Below are positions 1 through 20,165 of a DNA stretch of 64,000 nucleotides, in pieces. The stretch covers positions 16,583,283 through 16,647,282 of the forward strand of contig NC_080542.1 of assembly GCF_028640845.1 (NCBI RefSeq), read 5' to 3'. The notes under the pieces were generated by a model. That model saw only the letters and a program-made list of their open reading frames with translations, made no database searches and was not told the origin of the DNA. The DNA is from Ahaetulla prasina (Eukaryota; Chordata; Lepidosauria; Squamata; Colubridae). The position numbers and the translations under genes were made by a program. Each line of letters starts with the position of its first letter. Positions within the stretch are counted from its first letter, which is position 1.

Positions 1-130
1 GCACTTACTAGCACCGAGGACATTACCTAAATGGGTAATGAAACATCTGCAAGCGAATAAACTTTGAAAGCACCAAAAACTCCAGAAAACACTGACTGCT
101 TTCATTAACCAATCCAACAATGGAGCTCAC

Positions 131-9033
<8,903 letters not shown>

Positions 9034-9337
9034 GATGGAAGCCCGCGTCGGCCAGCTGTTGAAGACCCAAGTCACTACGTGGCTAATAAGCTGCGGGGAA
9101 GGGAAATCAAGCTGATTAAAAGGGCCATGGGTGAGAGGTGAAAGCGAAGTGAAAACAAGGGAGCAGAGACACAACGGATACGGCTGCTGAAAAGCTTTTT
9201 CCAGTCCCTTAGTAACCATGAAACATCAACACCTGCATACTCCGTGCCCTTTGGAAGGACACAGCAGACTGATAAAATGTGCCAAATCCAATCCACGCAT
9301 CCAGCTGACTATGCAAAGCAGCCTAATAATATTTGAT

Positions 9338-9490
9338 TCTCACCAGGCTCAAGGTTGACTCAGCCTTCCATCCTTCCGAGGTGGGTAAAATGAGGACCCA
9401 GATCGTTTGGGGGGGGGGAAATAGGGTGACCCTGTAAACAGCTTTAGAGAGGGCTGTAAAGCACTATATGGGTCTACGTGCTATTGTTAT
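9338..9490 (+). mobile_element. tRNA-derived SINE, 3' half
   Basis: It contains GGTTGACTCAGCCTTCCATC, AAATGAGGACCCAGAT and AGAGAGGGCTGTAAAGCAC and ends GTGCTATTGTTATT. These are standard parts of a common squamate SINE seen complete at 62572-62815. Confidence 0.7.
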
Positions 9491-9930
9491 TCAAGGTCCC
9501 ATGACTGGAAAAAAAGAAAGGAGGAGGGACGTAGAATGGAGGGAGTGGCAATATTCAGAAAAGCTGACCAGTTTAATGAAAAGAAGGACCAGGGGTGATC
9601 TGATAGCAGTGTTCCAATATCTCAGGGGTTGCCACAAAGAAGAGGGAGTCAAGCTGTTCTCTAAAGCCCCTGAGGGCAGGACAAGAAGCAATGGGTGGAA
9701 ACTAATCAAGGAGAGAAGCAACTTAGAACTAAGGAGAAATTTCATGATAGTCAGAACAATTAATCAAAGGAACAACTTGTCTCCAGAAGTTGTAAATGTT
9801 CCAACACTGGAAGTTTTTTTAAAAAAAGAGATCGGAGAACCATTTCTCTGAAATGGTATATAAGGTTTCCTGCCTAAGCAGGGGGTTGGACTAGAAAACT
9901 TCCAAGGTCCCTTCCAACTCTGTTATTCTA
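9491..9930 (+). mobile_element. CR1 LINE 3' end
   Basis: This is CR1 3' UTR with GGTGATCTGATAGCAGTGTT, GGTTGGACTAGAAAACTTCC and AAGGTCCCTTCCAACTCTGT, ending TTATTCTA. The same tail closes each copy of the following duplication. Confidence 0.8.
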
Positions 9931-11861
9931 ACTAGCTGCCCCCTCCCCTAAGGAAGCATTACATTTCTTCTCTCGCGATTTGCAAACTGCAGCTGGATGG
10001 AACAATTTGCAAACTCCAGCTTTTGCACTAATAAGAGGGGCTCCTGTGAACTAAAGTGGCAGGCTTTATCATAAAAATTACCCTTTGGAGTTGAAAGGAA
10101 TCTGCCAATGGTGCTGACCTGCGACCCTTATTTGTATACAATAGCAAAGGGCATACAAACGAGAAAGGCAATTCTGTAGAAGTCAAATTAGGGGTCTTTC
10201 CCATAGGAATAGTAGTCTAAACGCTCGACTTCATCCAAATCAGGTGTATTCAACCTACGGCTCATGGGCCATATGTGGTCCCAGATAGCCAGCGAAACAG
10301 CCTCACAATAATTTTAAAATTATTATGTTATTTGTATACATTAACTATTTTAGATATTTTAGCCGAAAACAAGCGAAGAAGTCAGATGCCCATGCTCTCA
10401 ATGTTTAGCTTGAAGAAATAAGTTTCGATTCCCGAAGCCTATATAATGCTGATCTCATTTTCCAGGAAGAGGGCGGGGGAAAAAAAAGCTTGATTTCAAA
10501 GACAAATACAATTATTATGTTATACAGGTAGTGCTCGACTTACAACCGTTCATTAAGTGACTGTTCAAAGTTACAACGGCACTGGAAAAAAGTGGTCTAG
10601 GACCGTTTTTCGCAGTTACGACCGCTGCAGCATCCCCATGAACACGTGATCAAAATTCAGATGCTTGGCAACTGGTTCGCATTTACGACCGTCGCTGCGT
10701 CCCAAGGTCCTGTGATCACTTTTTGAGACCTTCTGATGAGCAAAGTCAATAGGGAAGCCAGATTGACTTCACAACCCGGTTACTAATTTATCAATTGCAG
10801 TCGATAAATTGTTATTCCAAACTGAGGCAAGAAAGGTCGCAAAACGTGGCAAAGCTCATCTAACAAATGTCTCGCTTAGCAACAGAAATTTCAGGCTCCA
10901 CCGTGGTCGTAAGTCGAGGACTGCCTGTATAATATAGTGATCGCAAGGCAAGGAAAAGGATACGACGTAAAAGCACTGAAGGGCCTATGTGAAATCATCT
11001 TTAAAGCACAAAATCAGATTTAAAGGCCCCGCCGGAGATTTGGGCCAATTTTTTCCATTCATGCCAACCTCCCTCACGGAGGTTGTTTCTTTAAGCTTAA
11101 AATTTCGGTATATTTGTCAGATTTAATAATCCTGCCTTTCCTCAGGGAGATCAAAGGGGAAGGCAAACTCCACACACCTCAGTTAAACGATCAGCTGAGG
11201 ATGTCAAAGGTTCAAAAGATCAGCGGATTGTAAAAAAAAGGAAAGCAAATGTAAACTACCAAGGGCCACCTTCAATTCTCAGAAACACATAAAATAACAA
11301 GAGTTTGAAGGGATCTTGGAGGTCTTCTAGTCCAATTCATGGCCACCGGCCTCCCTTCATCCCACTGGGCTGGGTACCCACCCAGAAGGTGGGGTGGAGG
11401 AATTCTGGCCCACTGGAACCTTAAAAGCCAGGGAATGCAAAAACGCAGCCACTTCCATGCCAAGGGGATTTTTCTCACTTATTTTCATTGCTGCGTGTGG
11501 CAAAGCAAAAGGAGAAACCAAAACAACAACAACAACAACGAAAAGTTGACTCGGCGTTTTCACGGAAAAGGGCAGACCGAATAAATATCCTCAGGACAAA
11601 AGCGCCATCATCCCGAAAAACAGGGATCTCCCAAAAAGCAAAGATCTCCCCCACCCACCCACCCACCCACCCGAAAAAAAGAGAGAGAAACGACAACCGC
11701 AGGGGGATCCCCAAAGTTGCCAATGCTCCAACGCTGGAAGTTTTTAAAGAACCATTGGTCTGAAACGGTTGTAGGGTTTCCTGCCCAGGCAAGTGCGGGG
11801 GTGGAGGGGGGGGGGTGGACTAGAAGACCTCCAAGGTCCCTTCCAACTCTTTGTTATTCTA
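9931..11861. repeat. Tandem duplication, copy 1 (1.93 kb)
   Basis: This segment is repeated almost base for base at 11862-13798, with a constant offset of about 1931. Each copy holds a piece of hAT-like repeat, a mariner-like MITE, and a CR1 tail at its right end. Copies differ by scattered single bases and by C-run and A-run lengths near 11640 and 13570. Confidence 0.95.
10525..10932. mobile_element. Mariner-like MITE inside duplication copy 1
   Basis: The ends read ACAGGTAGTGCTCGACTTAC and GTCGTAAGTCGAGGACTGCC, inverted to each other and flanked by TA. The duplicate copy lies at 12456-12863. Confidence 0.7.
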
Positions 11862-13798
11862 ACTAGCTGCCCCCTCCCCTAAGGAAGCATTACATTTCTT
11901 CTCTCGCGATTTGCAAACTGCAGCTGGATGGAACAATTTGCAAACTCCAGCTTTTGCACTAATAAGAGGGGCTCCTGTGAACTAAAGTGGCAGGCTTTAT
12001 CATAAAAATTACCCTTTGGAGTTGAAAGGAATCTGCCAATGGTGCTGACCTGCGACCCTTATTTGTATACAATAGCAAAGGGCATACAAACGAGAAAGGC
12101 AATTCTGTAGAAGTCAAATTAGGGGTCTTTCCCATAGGAATAGTAGTCTAAACGCTCGACTTCATCCAAATCAGGTGTATTCAACCTACGGCTCATGGGC
12201 CATATGTGGTCCCAGATAGCCAGCGAAACAGCCTCACAATAATTTTAAAATTATTATGTTATTTGTATACATTAACTATTTTAGATATTTTAGCCGAAAA
12301 CAAGCGAAGAAGTCAGATGCCCATGCTCTCAATGTTTAGCTTGAAGAAATAAGTTTCGATTCCCGAAGCCTATATAATGCTGATCTCATTTTCCAGGAAG
12401 AGGGCGGGGGGAAAAAAAGCTTGATTTCAAAGACAAATACAATTATTATGTTATACAGGTAGTGCTCGACTTACAACCGTTCATTAAGTGACTGTTCAAA
12501 GTTACAACGGCACTGGAAAAAAGTGGTCTATGACCGTTTTTCGCAGTTACGACTGCTGCAGCATCCCCATGAACACGTGATCAAAATTCAGATGCTTGGC
12601 AACTGGTTCGCATTTACGACCGTCGCTGCGTCCCAAGGTCCTGTGATCACTTTTTGAGACCTTCTGATGAGCAAAGTCAATAGGGAAGCCAGATTGACTT
12701 CACAACCCGGTTACTAATTTATCAATTGCAGTCGATAAATTGTTATTCCAAACTGAGGCAAGAAAGGTCGCAAAACGTGGCAAAGCTCATCTAACAAATG
12801 TCTCGCTTAGCAACAGAAATTTCAGGCTCCACCGTGGTCGTAAGTCGAGGACTGCCTGTATAATATAGTGATCGCAAGGCAAGGAAAAGGATACGACGTA
12901 AAAGCACTGAAGGGCCTATGTGAAATCATCTTTAAAGCACAAAATCAGATTTAAAGGCCCCGCCGGAGATTTGGGCCAATTTTTTCCATTCATGCCAACC
13001 TCCCTCACGGAGGTTGTTTTTTTAAGCTTAAAATTTCGGTATATTTGTCAGATTTAATAATCCTGCCTTTCCTCAGGGAGATCAAAGGGGAAGGCAAACT
13101 CCACACGCCTCAGTTAAACGATCAGCTGAGGATGTCAAAGGTTCAAAAGATCAGCGGATTGTAAAAAAAAGGAAAGCAAATGTAAACTACCAAAGGCCAC
13201 CTTCAATTCTCAGAAACACATAAAATAACAAGAGTCTGAAGGGACCTTGGAGGTCTTCTAGTCCAATTCATGGCCACCGGCCTCCCTTCATCCCACTGGG
13301 CTGGGTACCCACCCAGAAGGTGGGGTGGAGGAATTCTGGCCCACTGGAACCTTAAAAGCCAGGGAATGCAAAAACGCAGCCACTTCCATGCCAAGGGGAT
13401 TTTTCTCACTTATTTTCATTGCTGCGTGTGGCAAAGCAAAAGGAGAAACCAAAACAACAACAACAACAACGAAAAGTTGACTCGGCGTTTTCACGGAAAA
13501 GGGCAGACCGAATAAATATCCTCAGGACAAAAGTGCCATCATCCCGAAAAACAGGGATCTCCCAAAAAGAAAAGAAAAAAAAAAAAAGCAAAGATCTCTC
13601 CCACCCACCCGAAAAAAGAGAGAGAAACGACAACCGCAGGGGGATCCCCAAAGTTGCCAATGCTCCAACGCTGGAAGTTTTTAAAGAACCATTGGTCTGA
13701 AACGGTTGTAGGGTTTCCTGCCTAGGCAAGTGCGGGGGTGGAGGGGGGGGGTTGGACTAGAAGACCTCCAAGGTCCCTTCCAACTCTTTGTTATTCTA
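11862..13798. repeat. Tandem duplication, copy 2 (1.94 kb)
   Basis: Second copy of 9931-11861. Its CR1 tail ends CAACTCTTTGTTATTCTA at 13798. The main difference is an extra A-rich stretch (AAAGAAAAAAAAAAAAAGC) near 13568-13590 in place of part of the CCCA run. Confidence 0.95.
12456..12863. mobile_element. Mariner-like MITE inside duplication copy 2
   Basis: Duplicate of the element at 10525-10932, with the same inverted ends and TA flanks. Confidence 0.7.
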
Positions 13799-13849
13799 TA
13801 TTCTTCGGGGCAAACCAGTCTCGGCTAACGACTTGCCACTCCCACCACA

Positions 13850-14630
13850 CACCACACTTTGCGGTGAACAGGGGTGGGTGGGCTTTTCCCTCTCTGCCCC
13901 GACGATCTGACCGAAGAGACCCCCACCCCCCTCCTCCACCGCGCCTTGCCTCCAAACTGACCCCCATTCGCTTCTCTTTTGGTCCTCGGGATGATCGCCA
14001 ACCCGGCGCCCCCCGCCCGAGATCCACCACGAGCCCAGTGGTCGGTTGGAGATCCTTGCCCATGTCGTCATCCCGGTGGTGGCGGTGGCGAGACAGGGAT
14101 TGCCCAAGCGACCCCCTCTCTCCCTACCAGCACGACCCTCCCCCTTTTCCCATTTGCGAGGAGAGGGGTTTTTTTTAAGTCCCCCCAAAATCGTGCGCTC
14201 TGCCCCTGATCGTGCGCTCCGCCGGGCGCCTTACCCGCTGGAGTTGCCCTGGGAGCCCCAACAACGCCGAGAACCACCACTCCATCCGTTCCCATCGCCG
14301 CTGCTTTCTTCCGTGGGACGAGGCCGGGGAGGAGAGAAAGAGAGATGGGTGGCGGGGGGTCTTTTGCCTCTGCCCTGACTCCCCCCTCCCGCGAGAGAGA
14401 GAGAGAGACCACCTCCGCGCGCCCCCCCCAAACACGACGCAGCAAACCTGGCGCTCTCAAGTTTCAGCTTCCATCTTAACGCCAAGCGGAAGCGCCCGAC
14501 GGCTTGTGCAGAGCCGGAGTTTCCCATCTGGGCGGCGCGTCTCGAGGGGGGAAGAGGAGAAGGTGGTGGCTGCTCCCGTGGCGGCGGTAACTTCCTGCCC
14601 TGGCCAGGGAGAAAGAGGTTTCTGAACATG
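13850..14630 (-). promoter_or_regulatory. KHNYN: CpG-rich region, probable KHNYN promoter and noncoding exon 1
   Basis: Clearly richer in G+C and CpG than its surroundings, especially 14200-14330 and 14470-14600. On the minus strand it offers a strong donor, CAGCGG|GTAAGG, at 14235/14234, suited to splicing a noncoding first exon to the acceptor at 9091. That exon would start somewhere in 14240-14620. The link to KHNYN is inferred from position and orientation. The long ORFs here overlap in several frames and are GC artefacts. Confidence 0.5.
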
Positions 14631-14639
14631 GACAGAGTG

Positions 14640-15015
14640 CCGCTTCTCTCTCTTCGTTGCCCCCTCTCATTCTCTCTCTGTCCCCCTCTCTTCCCTGCCT
14701 TTTTTGTCATTCTCTTTTTTCCTTTCTTCCCCACCTCCCTCTCATTCTGTCTTCCCTGCCCTCATTTTTTTCCCTCTCTTCCCTGCCCTCCTCTCATTCT
14801 CTCTCTTCCCTGCCGTCCTCTCATTCGCTCTCTTCCCTGCCCTCCCCATTCTGTCTCTCTTCCCCGCCTCCCTCATTCTCTCTCTCTTCCCTGCCCTCCC
14901 CATTCTGTCTCTCTTCCCTGCCCTCCTCTCATTCTCTCTTCCTCGCCTCCCCCTTTCTTTCTCTTCCTCTTCCCAGCCCCCTCTCATTCTCTCTCCTCCC
15001 TCTCACTTTCCCTTT
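14640..15015. repeat. Polypyrimidine minisatellite
   Basis: Imperfect 30-40 bp units built on CTCTCTTCCCTGCCCTCC and TCATTCTCT, almost pure C/T on the plus strand. It lies immediately upstream of the probable KHNYN promoter on the gene strand, where it reads as polypurine. The ORFs here come from the repeat and are not genes. Confidence 0.85.
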
Positions 15016-15099
15016 TGCAGAGGTGTGTGGGTTTCTCAGCGCCCAATGCATACAGCAATGTTATAATTCATTCAGAAATTATTTGATCGCCCAAATTGT

Positions 15100-15300
15100 T
15101 TGTCTGTCTATCTACCTATATATCATCTATCTACCCACTTATCTACCTACCTACCTAATCTATCATCTATCTCCATTCATCTACCTATTTTTTATCTATT
15201 ATCTATCTATCCAATCTATCTACCATCTATTTATCATCTATATCATCTATCCATCTATTATCTATCTACCCACTTATTCATCCACCCATCATCTATCCCT
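15100..15300. repeat. Degenerate (ATCT)n microsatellite
   Basis: Interrupted ATCT/ACCT tetranucleotides, with many TCTATCTA, CTACCTAC and CCATCTAT variants. Confidence 0.9.
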
Positions 15301-16403
15301 ATGCCTCCCCCTTTCTCTCTCTTTCCTTCCCTCCTCCCCCTTTGCAAAGATGCATGTTTTTTTCTCTGCGCCCAGGCATCTAGCTGGGTTTACACAATCA
15401 CACACAATGTACTGATTATCTGATTATCTGGTGCAGTCTCCCAAGCAAATGTTGTTTGTAAAGGCTTTCGGGAGGCGGGGGTGGGGGTGGGGGGATTGCA
15501 TGCATGTGACCGTGTGAGTTATTACCTTCCTCCCTTCCAGTCCTTTCAGATGGTTAATTCTTCAATGAATCCTCAACTCTGGGCAAAGGGTGAGTTGAGT
15601 AACTAGCTAAAAACTGGGTAAACAAAAGTCACACGTGTCCCTCAAGTTGAATGTGTGATTGTACAGTATTGTGTGGCTGCTAGATTGCCCCTGTAGGTAA
15701 TTCTTGTTCTGTTGCCTTTGCAAAATGAATGACTACAATTAAAAAAGAAGCTTCATATAGAACCTCTGGACTGCCAAAGTGTGTGATTGTGTGGCCTTGT
15801 TGTGGCCTTGTTGCAGTGCCCAGGATCCAGTCTCCACAAAACTCCCCAAGCCGAGAACCAGCTTAGTCTAGCCTCAGTTTCCTGCCTGCAAACCTTTTCT
15901 GCAATGCTCTGGGGTGAAACTAGTTCAGGACACCGTGAGAAGTTTCTTAACCTGCAAGCAGCTAAAATAATAATCCTCCGCAAGGCTAAACAGAAGCATG
16001 AAATTTGTCGAACGGCTCACAGCCCCCTCCTGCCTTTTTGATGTCACTGCATTGCCGTGACATCCTGAGAAACCCCCTTTAAAAAAAAACAAAACCCAAC
16101 ACACACACACACACCCAGGAAAAGGTTAAGGTGCAAAATGCTCCACTTCTGGTTTCAATCAGCTATGTCGCAATCCAGATGTTGCATTTAATTTCCGTCC
16201 CTTCTTTCCATTTTTCTTTGCCACTGGGGCTCCTTGAGTTTGCTCTGTGACGTTTGTGGGGTTTTTCCACCCCCCACCCCGGACTTCTGCTCCCCCCTTC
16301 AAACCCCTCTTGTACTTCTGCAAACCTCCTCCAGTTGATGAAACCATCCCACCAGCAGAAATTCCATCCCCTCCCCCAAATCTTTGGCAATCATACTTAC
16401 AAT
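15301..16403. other. Intergenic sequence without a recognised gene
   Basis: A CT-rich patch (15300-15345), a G-rich run near 15475-15495, a short (CA)n at about 16100-16116 and otherwise mixed sequence. No exon, RNA gene or clear element. Confidence 0.4.
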
Positions 16404-17515
16404 CAGGGGTGGGCTGCTGGGGGTTCACAGGGGTTCGGGAGAACCTCTAGCTAAGATTCTGTGCAGTTCAGAGAACCCCCAAATCCCACTGGCCCCACCC
16501 CATCCTGCCCCTCCCAGGAGTCTCCACATGGCCCATTTTGGATGCAGGTAAGTGCAGGGCATGCACAGGGCTCGGGGAAGGCGAAAAAGGAGCTACTGGA
16601 AGTTCGGGAAGGCCAGAAATGGGCCTATTCCCGGCCTCCAGAGCCTGGGGAGGCAGTTTTCGCTCTCCCAGAGGCTCAAGGAAAACCTCTGGAGCCTGTG
16701 GTGCAGGGGTGAAATGTTCCCGGTTCGGACCGGATCGGGAAATTTGGTAGCAATAGTGGCAGGTGGTTCGGAGAACCAGTAGCAAAAATCCCTGCCCCCC
16801 CCCCTTGCCCATCTGAGCCAAGCAATCATCAGAGCCTTTAAAAAAAAAAAAAAACTTTTAAAAGCATTTTTTTAACAACCTTTTCGGCCTAAGAGGTTGT
16901 GCAAAAAAAATGCTTTTAATGGGTTAAAACAAGGCTCTGACGATCCCAGCTGAGGTGCCTGACAGTCGGAGGCTTTTTTTTTTTTTTTTTACTTTTAAAA
17001 GCATTTTTTAAAAGGTAAAAAAGCTGAAACCTGCTAGGCAAAACTGGGGAGTTTAGGCAAAAAATGGGGGGGGGAGTTTGTGAGAGAGAGAGAGAGAGAG
17101 AGAAAGGAAGGAAGAAAAAAAAAAGGAAGAAAGGAAGGAAGGAAGGAGGGAGGGAATAAAAAGGAGAGGAAGGAAAGACTACAAACCTGGCACTAGATGC
17201 AGCTTCAGAGGATAATCCAGGGCTGGAAAGGACCTGAAAATCATCTAATCCAACCCGGCTCCAGCAGGACTTTGTAAGTTTCTGTCTTTTGATCCCCCAG
17301 TAACATAGCCACACCCACCCAGTCACATGACCCCACCAAGCCATACCCACAGAACCTGTAGGAAAGAAATTTAGATTTCACCACTGCCAGGGAGGGCAAA
17401 AATGCCCCCTCCCCCGCATGGTGCAGGAGACCGACTAGGCCATGCCCACCATGGCCACACCCACCCAGCAACCCGGCAAAGAACCCCTTGCTGAAATTTT
17501 TGAAGCCCACCCCTG
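16404..17515. mobile_element. hAT-like element interrupted by another hAT-like element
   Basis: The outer ends read CAGGGGTGGGCTGCTGG and GAAGCCCACCCCTG, inverted to each other. A second element sits inside at 16704-17386. The interior carries GCCACACCCACCC motifs. I could not find a clean target duplication for the outer element. Confidence 0.55.
16704..17386. mobile_element. Inner hAT-like element with simple-repeat cargo
   Basis: It starts CAGGGGTGAAATGTTCCCGG and ends AGATTTCACCACTG, like the element at 4166-4425. Its interior is swollen by A and T runs and a GA/GGAA tract (17081-17165). Confidence 0.6.
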
Positions 17516-17724
17516 GGTAAAGCCATGTGATGCCTCGCTTAACAAGCACACCACTTAATGGCAAATTTTCCAGTCTACAATGTGGCTGTCAGGGTCCTCC
17601 AATGATATCATGTCTCCAAATAGCTTCCTGTAGCTCTTGAGGGCCGTCTGAGCCCTCAGGGAAAGCTAATATAAGGTGAGAACATTTCCTGTCTGTAGGC
17701 AAGATATCCAGACAAAGGAACTGA

Positions 17725-18045
17725 GATTAACACAATAACATAGTTGGAAAGGACCTTGGAGGTCTTCTAACCCAACCCTCTGTCAGGCAGGAGAGCCTAT
17801 ACCGTTTTTAGACAAACGGCTGTCCAATCTTTTCTTAAAAACCTCCAAGGATGAAGCAGCCACAACTTTTGAATGCAAGCTCCACTGGTTAATTAATCCA
17901 CTGGTTAAAGCGTATCTTTTCTTTTATGTACCCTGAGAGCATATGCACCAAGACAAATTCCTTGTGTGTCCAATCACACTTGGCCAATAAAATTCTATTC
18001 TATTCTAATTGTCCTCACTGTTAGGAAGTTTCTCCTTAATTCCAG
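17725..18045 (-). mobile_element. CR1 3' region on minus strand, split by a CR1-like LINE tail
   Basis: AGTTGGAAAGGACCTTGGAG and GGCTGTCCAATCTTTTCTTA are the reverse of a CR1 3' end. From about 17911 to 18007 it is interrupted by the last 100 bp of an ATTCT-tailed LINE (GTGTGTCCAATCACACTTGG, then ATTCTATTCTATTCTA), like those at 45372 and 46735. Confidence 0.6.
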
Positions 18046-18586
18046 TATAGGAAGTAGAAAAAGGGCAGAATATTACATTTCCCTGGATGAGAAATGGAGA
18101 AACATGTTTTAAGGACAAAGCAGCTCCCTGCAGCTTCCAGCCTCCCCCCACCTTTGTTAATGGGCCAGAGGCAGAAACTCATTCTCCCTACCTTTGTCAA
18201 TGGACCATCATCTGCAACACAATAGGACCCATCTAGCAACAGAAACTCACCACATGACACCTGGGAAGATTACATCAGCCAGCAAGGCTAGCTAAGACCC
18301 CCAACCCCTGGGAGTCTGACAACCAATCAGGACACTCTTCCTGTGCCCTTAGAAGTTCAAAGTTTAGAGAGAGCATAAAGCCAGGGTGCGCACAGCACCT
18401 TTTTCTGTTCAGGAACTCAAGCCATGTGAACCTGACCACCATTAAACCATCTTTCCAAGCAGCCTCCACGTTTCCAGTGTCTTTCCCCCCCACTTGGAAC
18501 TGAACCCAGATGGACGTTTTCTTCCAACATTTCCAGTGTCTTTTTCCCCACTTGGAACTGTACCCAGATGGACATTTCTTCCAACA
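18046..18586 (+). mobile_element. Solo LTR-like repeat
   Basis: It matches the LTR at 51243-51766, including CCTGGATGAGAAATGGAGAA, GGGAGTCTGACAACCAATCA and the end CATTTCTTCCAACA. The last 50 bp (TTCCAGTGTCTTT to TTCCAACA) is present twice in tandem. Confidence 0.7.
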
Positions 18587-18965
18587 ATTTCATTTAGTGA
18601 CCACTTACAACGGCACTGAAAAAAGGTGACTTATGACTATTTTTCACACTTATGACTTTTGCAGCATCCCCACGGTCATGTGATCAAAATTCCATCAGTT
18701 GGCAACTGACTCATATTTACGACGGTCGCGGTGTCCCGGAGGTCATGCAATCCCCTTTTACAATGTTCGGACAAGGCCGAGTTAATGGGGAAGTCAGATT
18801 CACTTAATAACCCAGGTTGGCTAAAGGAAAAACTGCAGTGATTCGCTTAACAACTGTGGCTTGAAAGCTTGTAAAATGGGGCAAAACTTCACTTAACAAA
18901 TGTCTCACTTAGCAACAGAAACATTAGGCTCAATTGCGGTCCTAAGACGAGGACTGGACATTCAA
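18587..18965. mobile_element. Mariner-like MITE, diverged copy
   Basis: ATTTAGTGACCACTTACAAC through GGTCCTAAGACGAGGACTGG follows the family layout (CATCCCCACGGTCATGTGAT core). A further scrap lies at 17522-17585. Confidence 0.6.
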
Positions 18966-19079
18966 CTTTTTTGTAGATTGAAAGTTTAGTTTTCGTCTCC
19001 AATTATGGGACAGAATCGTACAGAAAAATAGAAATTCGGCGCTTTGAAATTGAAAAATTCAAGCATAAATGTCTTTGTT

Positions 19080-19255
19080 TAAGGAGAGTCTCAGTCATCC
19101 AGGTCCTGATTGTCCCAAAGGTTGCCTTTTTATTTTTCAAGAGGCAACTGGACTTCCTGATTTTTCTTTGAAGATGTTTTGCTTCTCATTCGAGAAACTG
19201 AAGAAGTTGCCTCTGGAAAAAAACGCACCTTTGGGACAATTCAAGCATATGCGTG
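19080..19255. mobile_element. Foldback element, short copy
   Basis: It opens GAGAGTCTCAGTCATCCAGG and carries GAAGATGTTTTGCTTCTCAT. A short inverted arm (CACCTTTGGGACAATTCAAG) closes it. Confidence 0.5.
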
Positions 19256-19304
19256 TGTTTGTTTAGAAATCTTCCTATATTCAGTGGCGATTCTTTCTAC
19301 CTTG

Positions 19305-20165
19305 CAATCGTACAAGACTGGCATCTCCCACCCACAAGACTGGCCAAGATGTGCAAAAACTGCTCACCGAAATGTTGGAAATGTAAAGCAACACTAGGCA
19401 CTTATTATCATATGTGGTGAGGATGCCCAAAAGCCAAGGACTTTTGGCTCCAAATGAAACAGTGGCTAGAAGAGATGTTAAACCAGACGATTGATATGAC
19501 GCCAGAACTCTTCCTTCTGTCTATAGTAAGTGTAGAGATTATATGTGCAGGTTGTTTGGATGGCTGACCACTAGATGGCAGACCACTACAACTGGACCAC
19601 AAGGTAAACTTTAGTCTCTTACCTATGACTCATCCCCAGGGAATCTCTGCCCTTGGAAAGACCCTGACACACACTGGTACCAGCCAAGGTATATCATAGC
19701 AGGTATCTATCTCAGTTTAGCACTCATTGAATAGGCAGCACCTCAGCCAATCATATATTGTTTTATTGTACATGCATCTTCGCTGACCTATCATGATGCT
19801 AAATGTATGTATCCCCTTGCATGGATTATAATAAAAGGGAGCTTTGGATTTGTCTCTGGGCTCCCATCCCAAGGAAGAACGCGCGTTCGACTCTTTTTTC
19901 ATGGGAGACCACCACAAGTAAGGGATAATTACAAAAAAAGAAGAAATATATCTTATGGTACACATATTAATGGCAGCGAGGTTGATATTCGCACAAAATT
20001 GGAAATGCAGAGAGAACGCACAGGAGGCAGAAATAATAAAATATTGACCTGTGCAGAAATGGACAAGATAACAATGGAGCTCAAAGATTCGGAATTCTGT
20101 GTAACCTGAAATACGTTTTATAAATGGCTAGAGAAAAGGAGGAATGTAGGAATAGAGAATTAGAA
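19305..20165 (+). mobile_element. L1 LINE ORF2 3' end, split by an LTR-like insertion
   Basis: 19305-19543 and 19965-20165 translate in order into an L1 ORF2 C-terminus: KCWKCKATLGTYYHMWWRCP before the break, then AARLIFAQNWKCRE and KITMELKDSEF after it. The cysteine-rich motif CWKCKATLGTYYHMWW is typical. The fragment is 5'-truncated and inactive. Confidence 0.7.
19544..19964 (+). mobile_element. LTR-like insertion in the L1
   Basis: It starts TGTGCAGGTTG and ends GGTACACA (TG...CA). It holds CCAAT with TATATT near 19747 and AATAAAAGGG near 19830, an LTR-like promoter and poly(A) order. The L1 reading frame resumes right after it. I see no perfect target duplication. Confidence 0.5.

Noticed and set aside
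13738..14734. Several overlapping ORFs of 76-167 codons in the CpG-rich block
   Set aside because: GC-rich DNA lacks stops by chance. The ORFs conflict on both strands and none shows a known domain.
14628..15415. ORFs of 107-252 codons rich in serine, proline and leucine, some resembling membrane proteins
   Set aside because: They follow the CT minisatellite and the ATCT microsatellite and overlap in several frames.
19807..20109. A 100-codon plus-strand ORF as a gene
   Set aside because: Its end is the L1 ORF2 C-terminus read after an LTR-like insertion.
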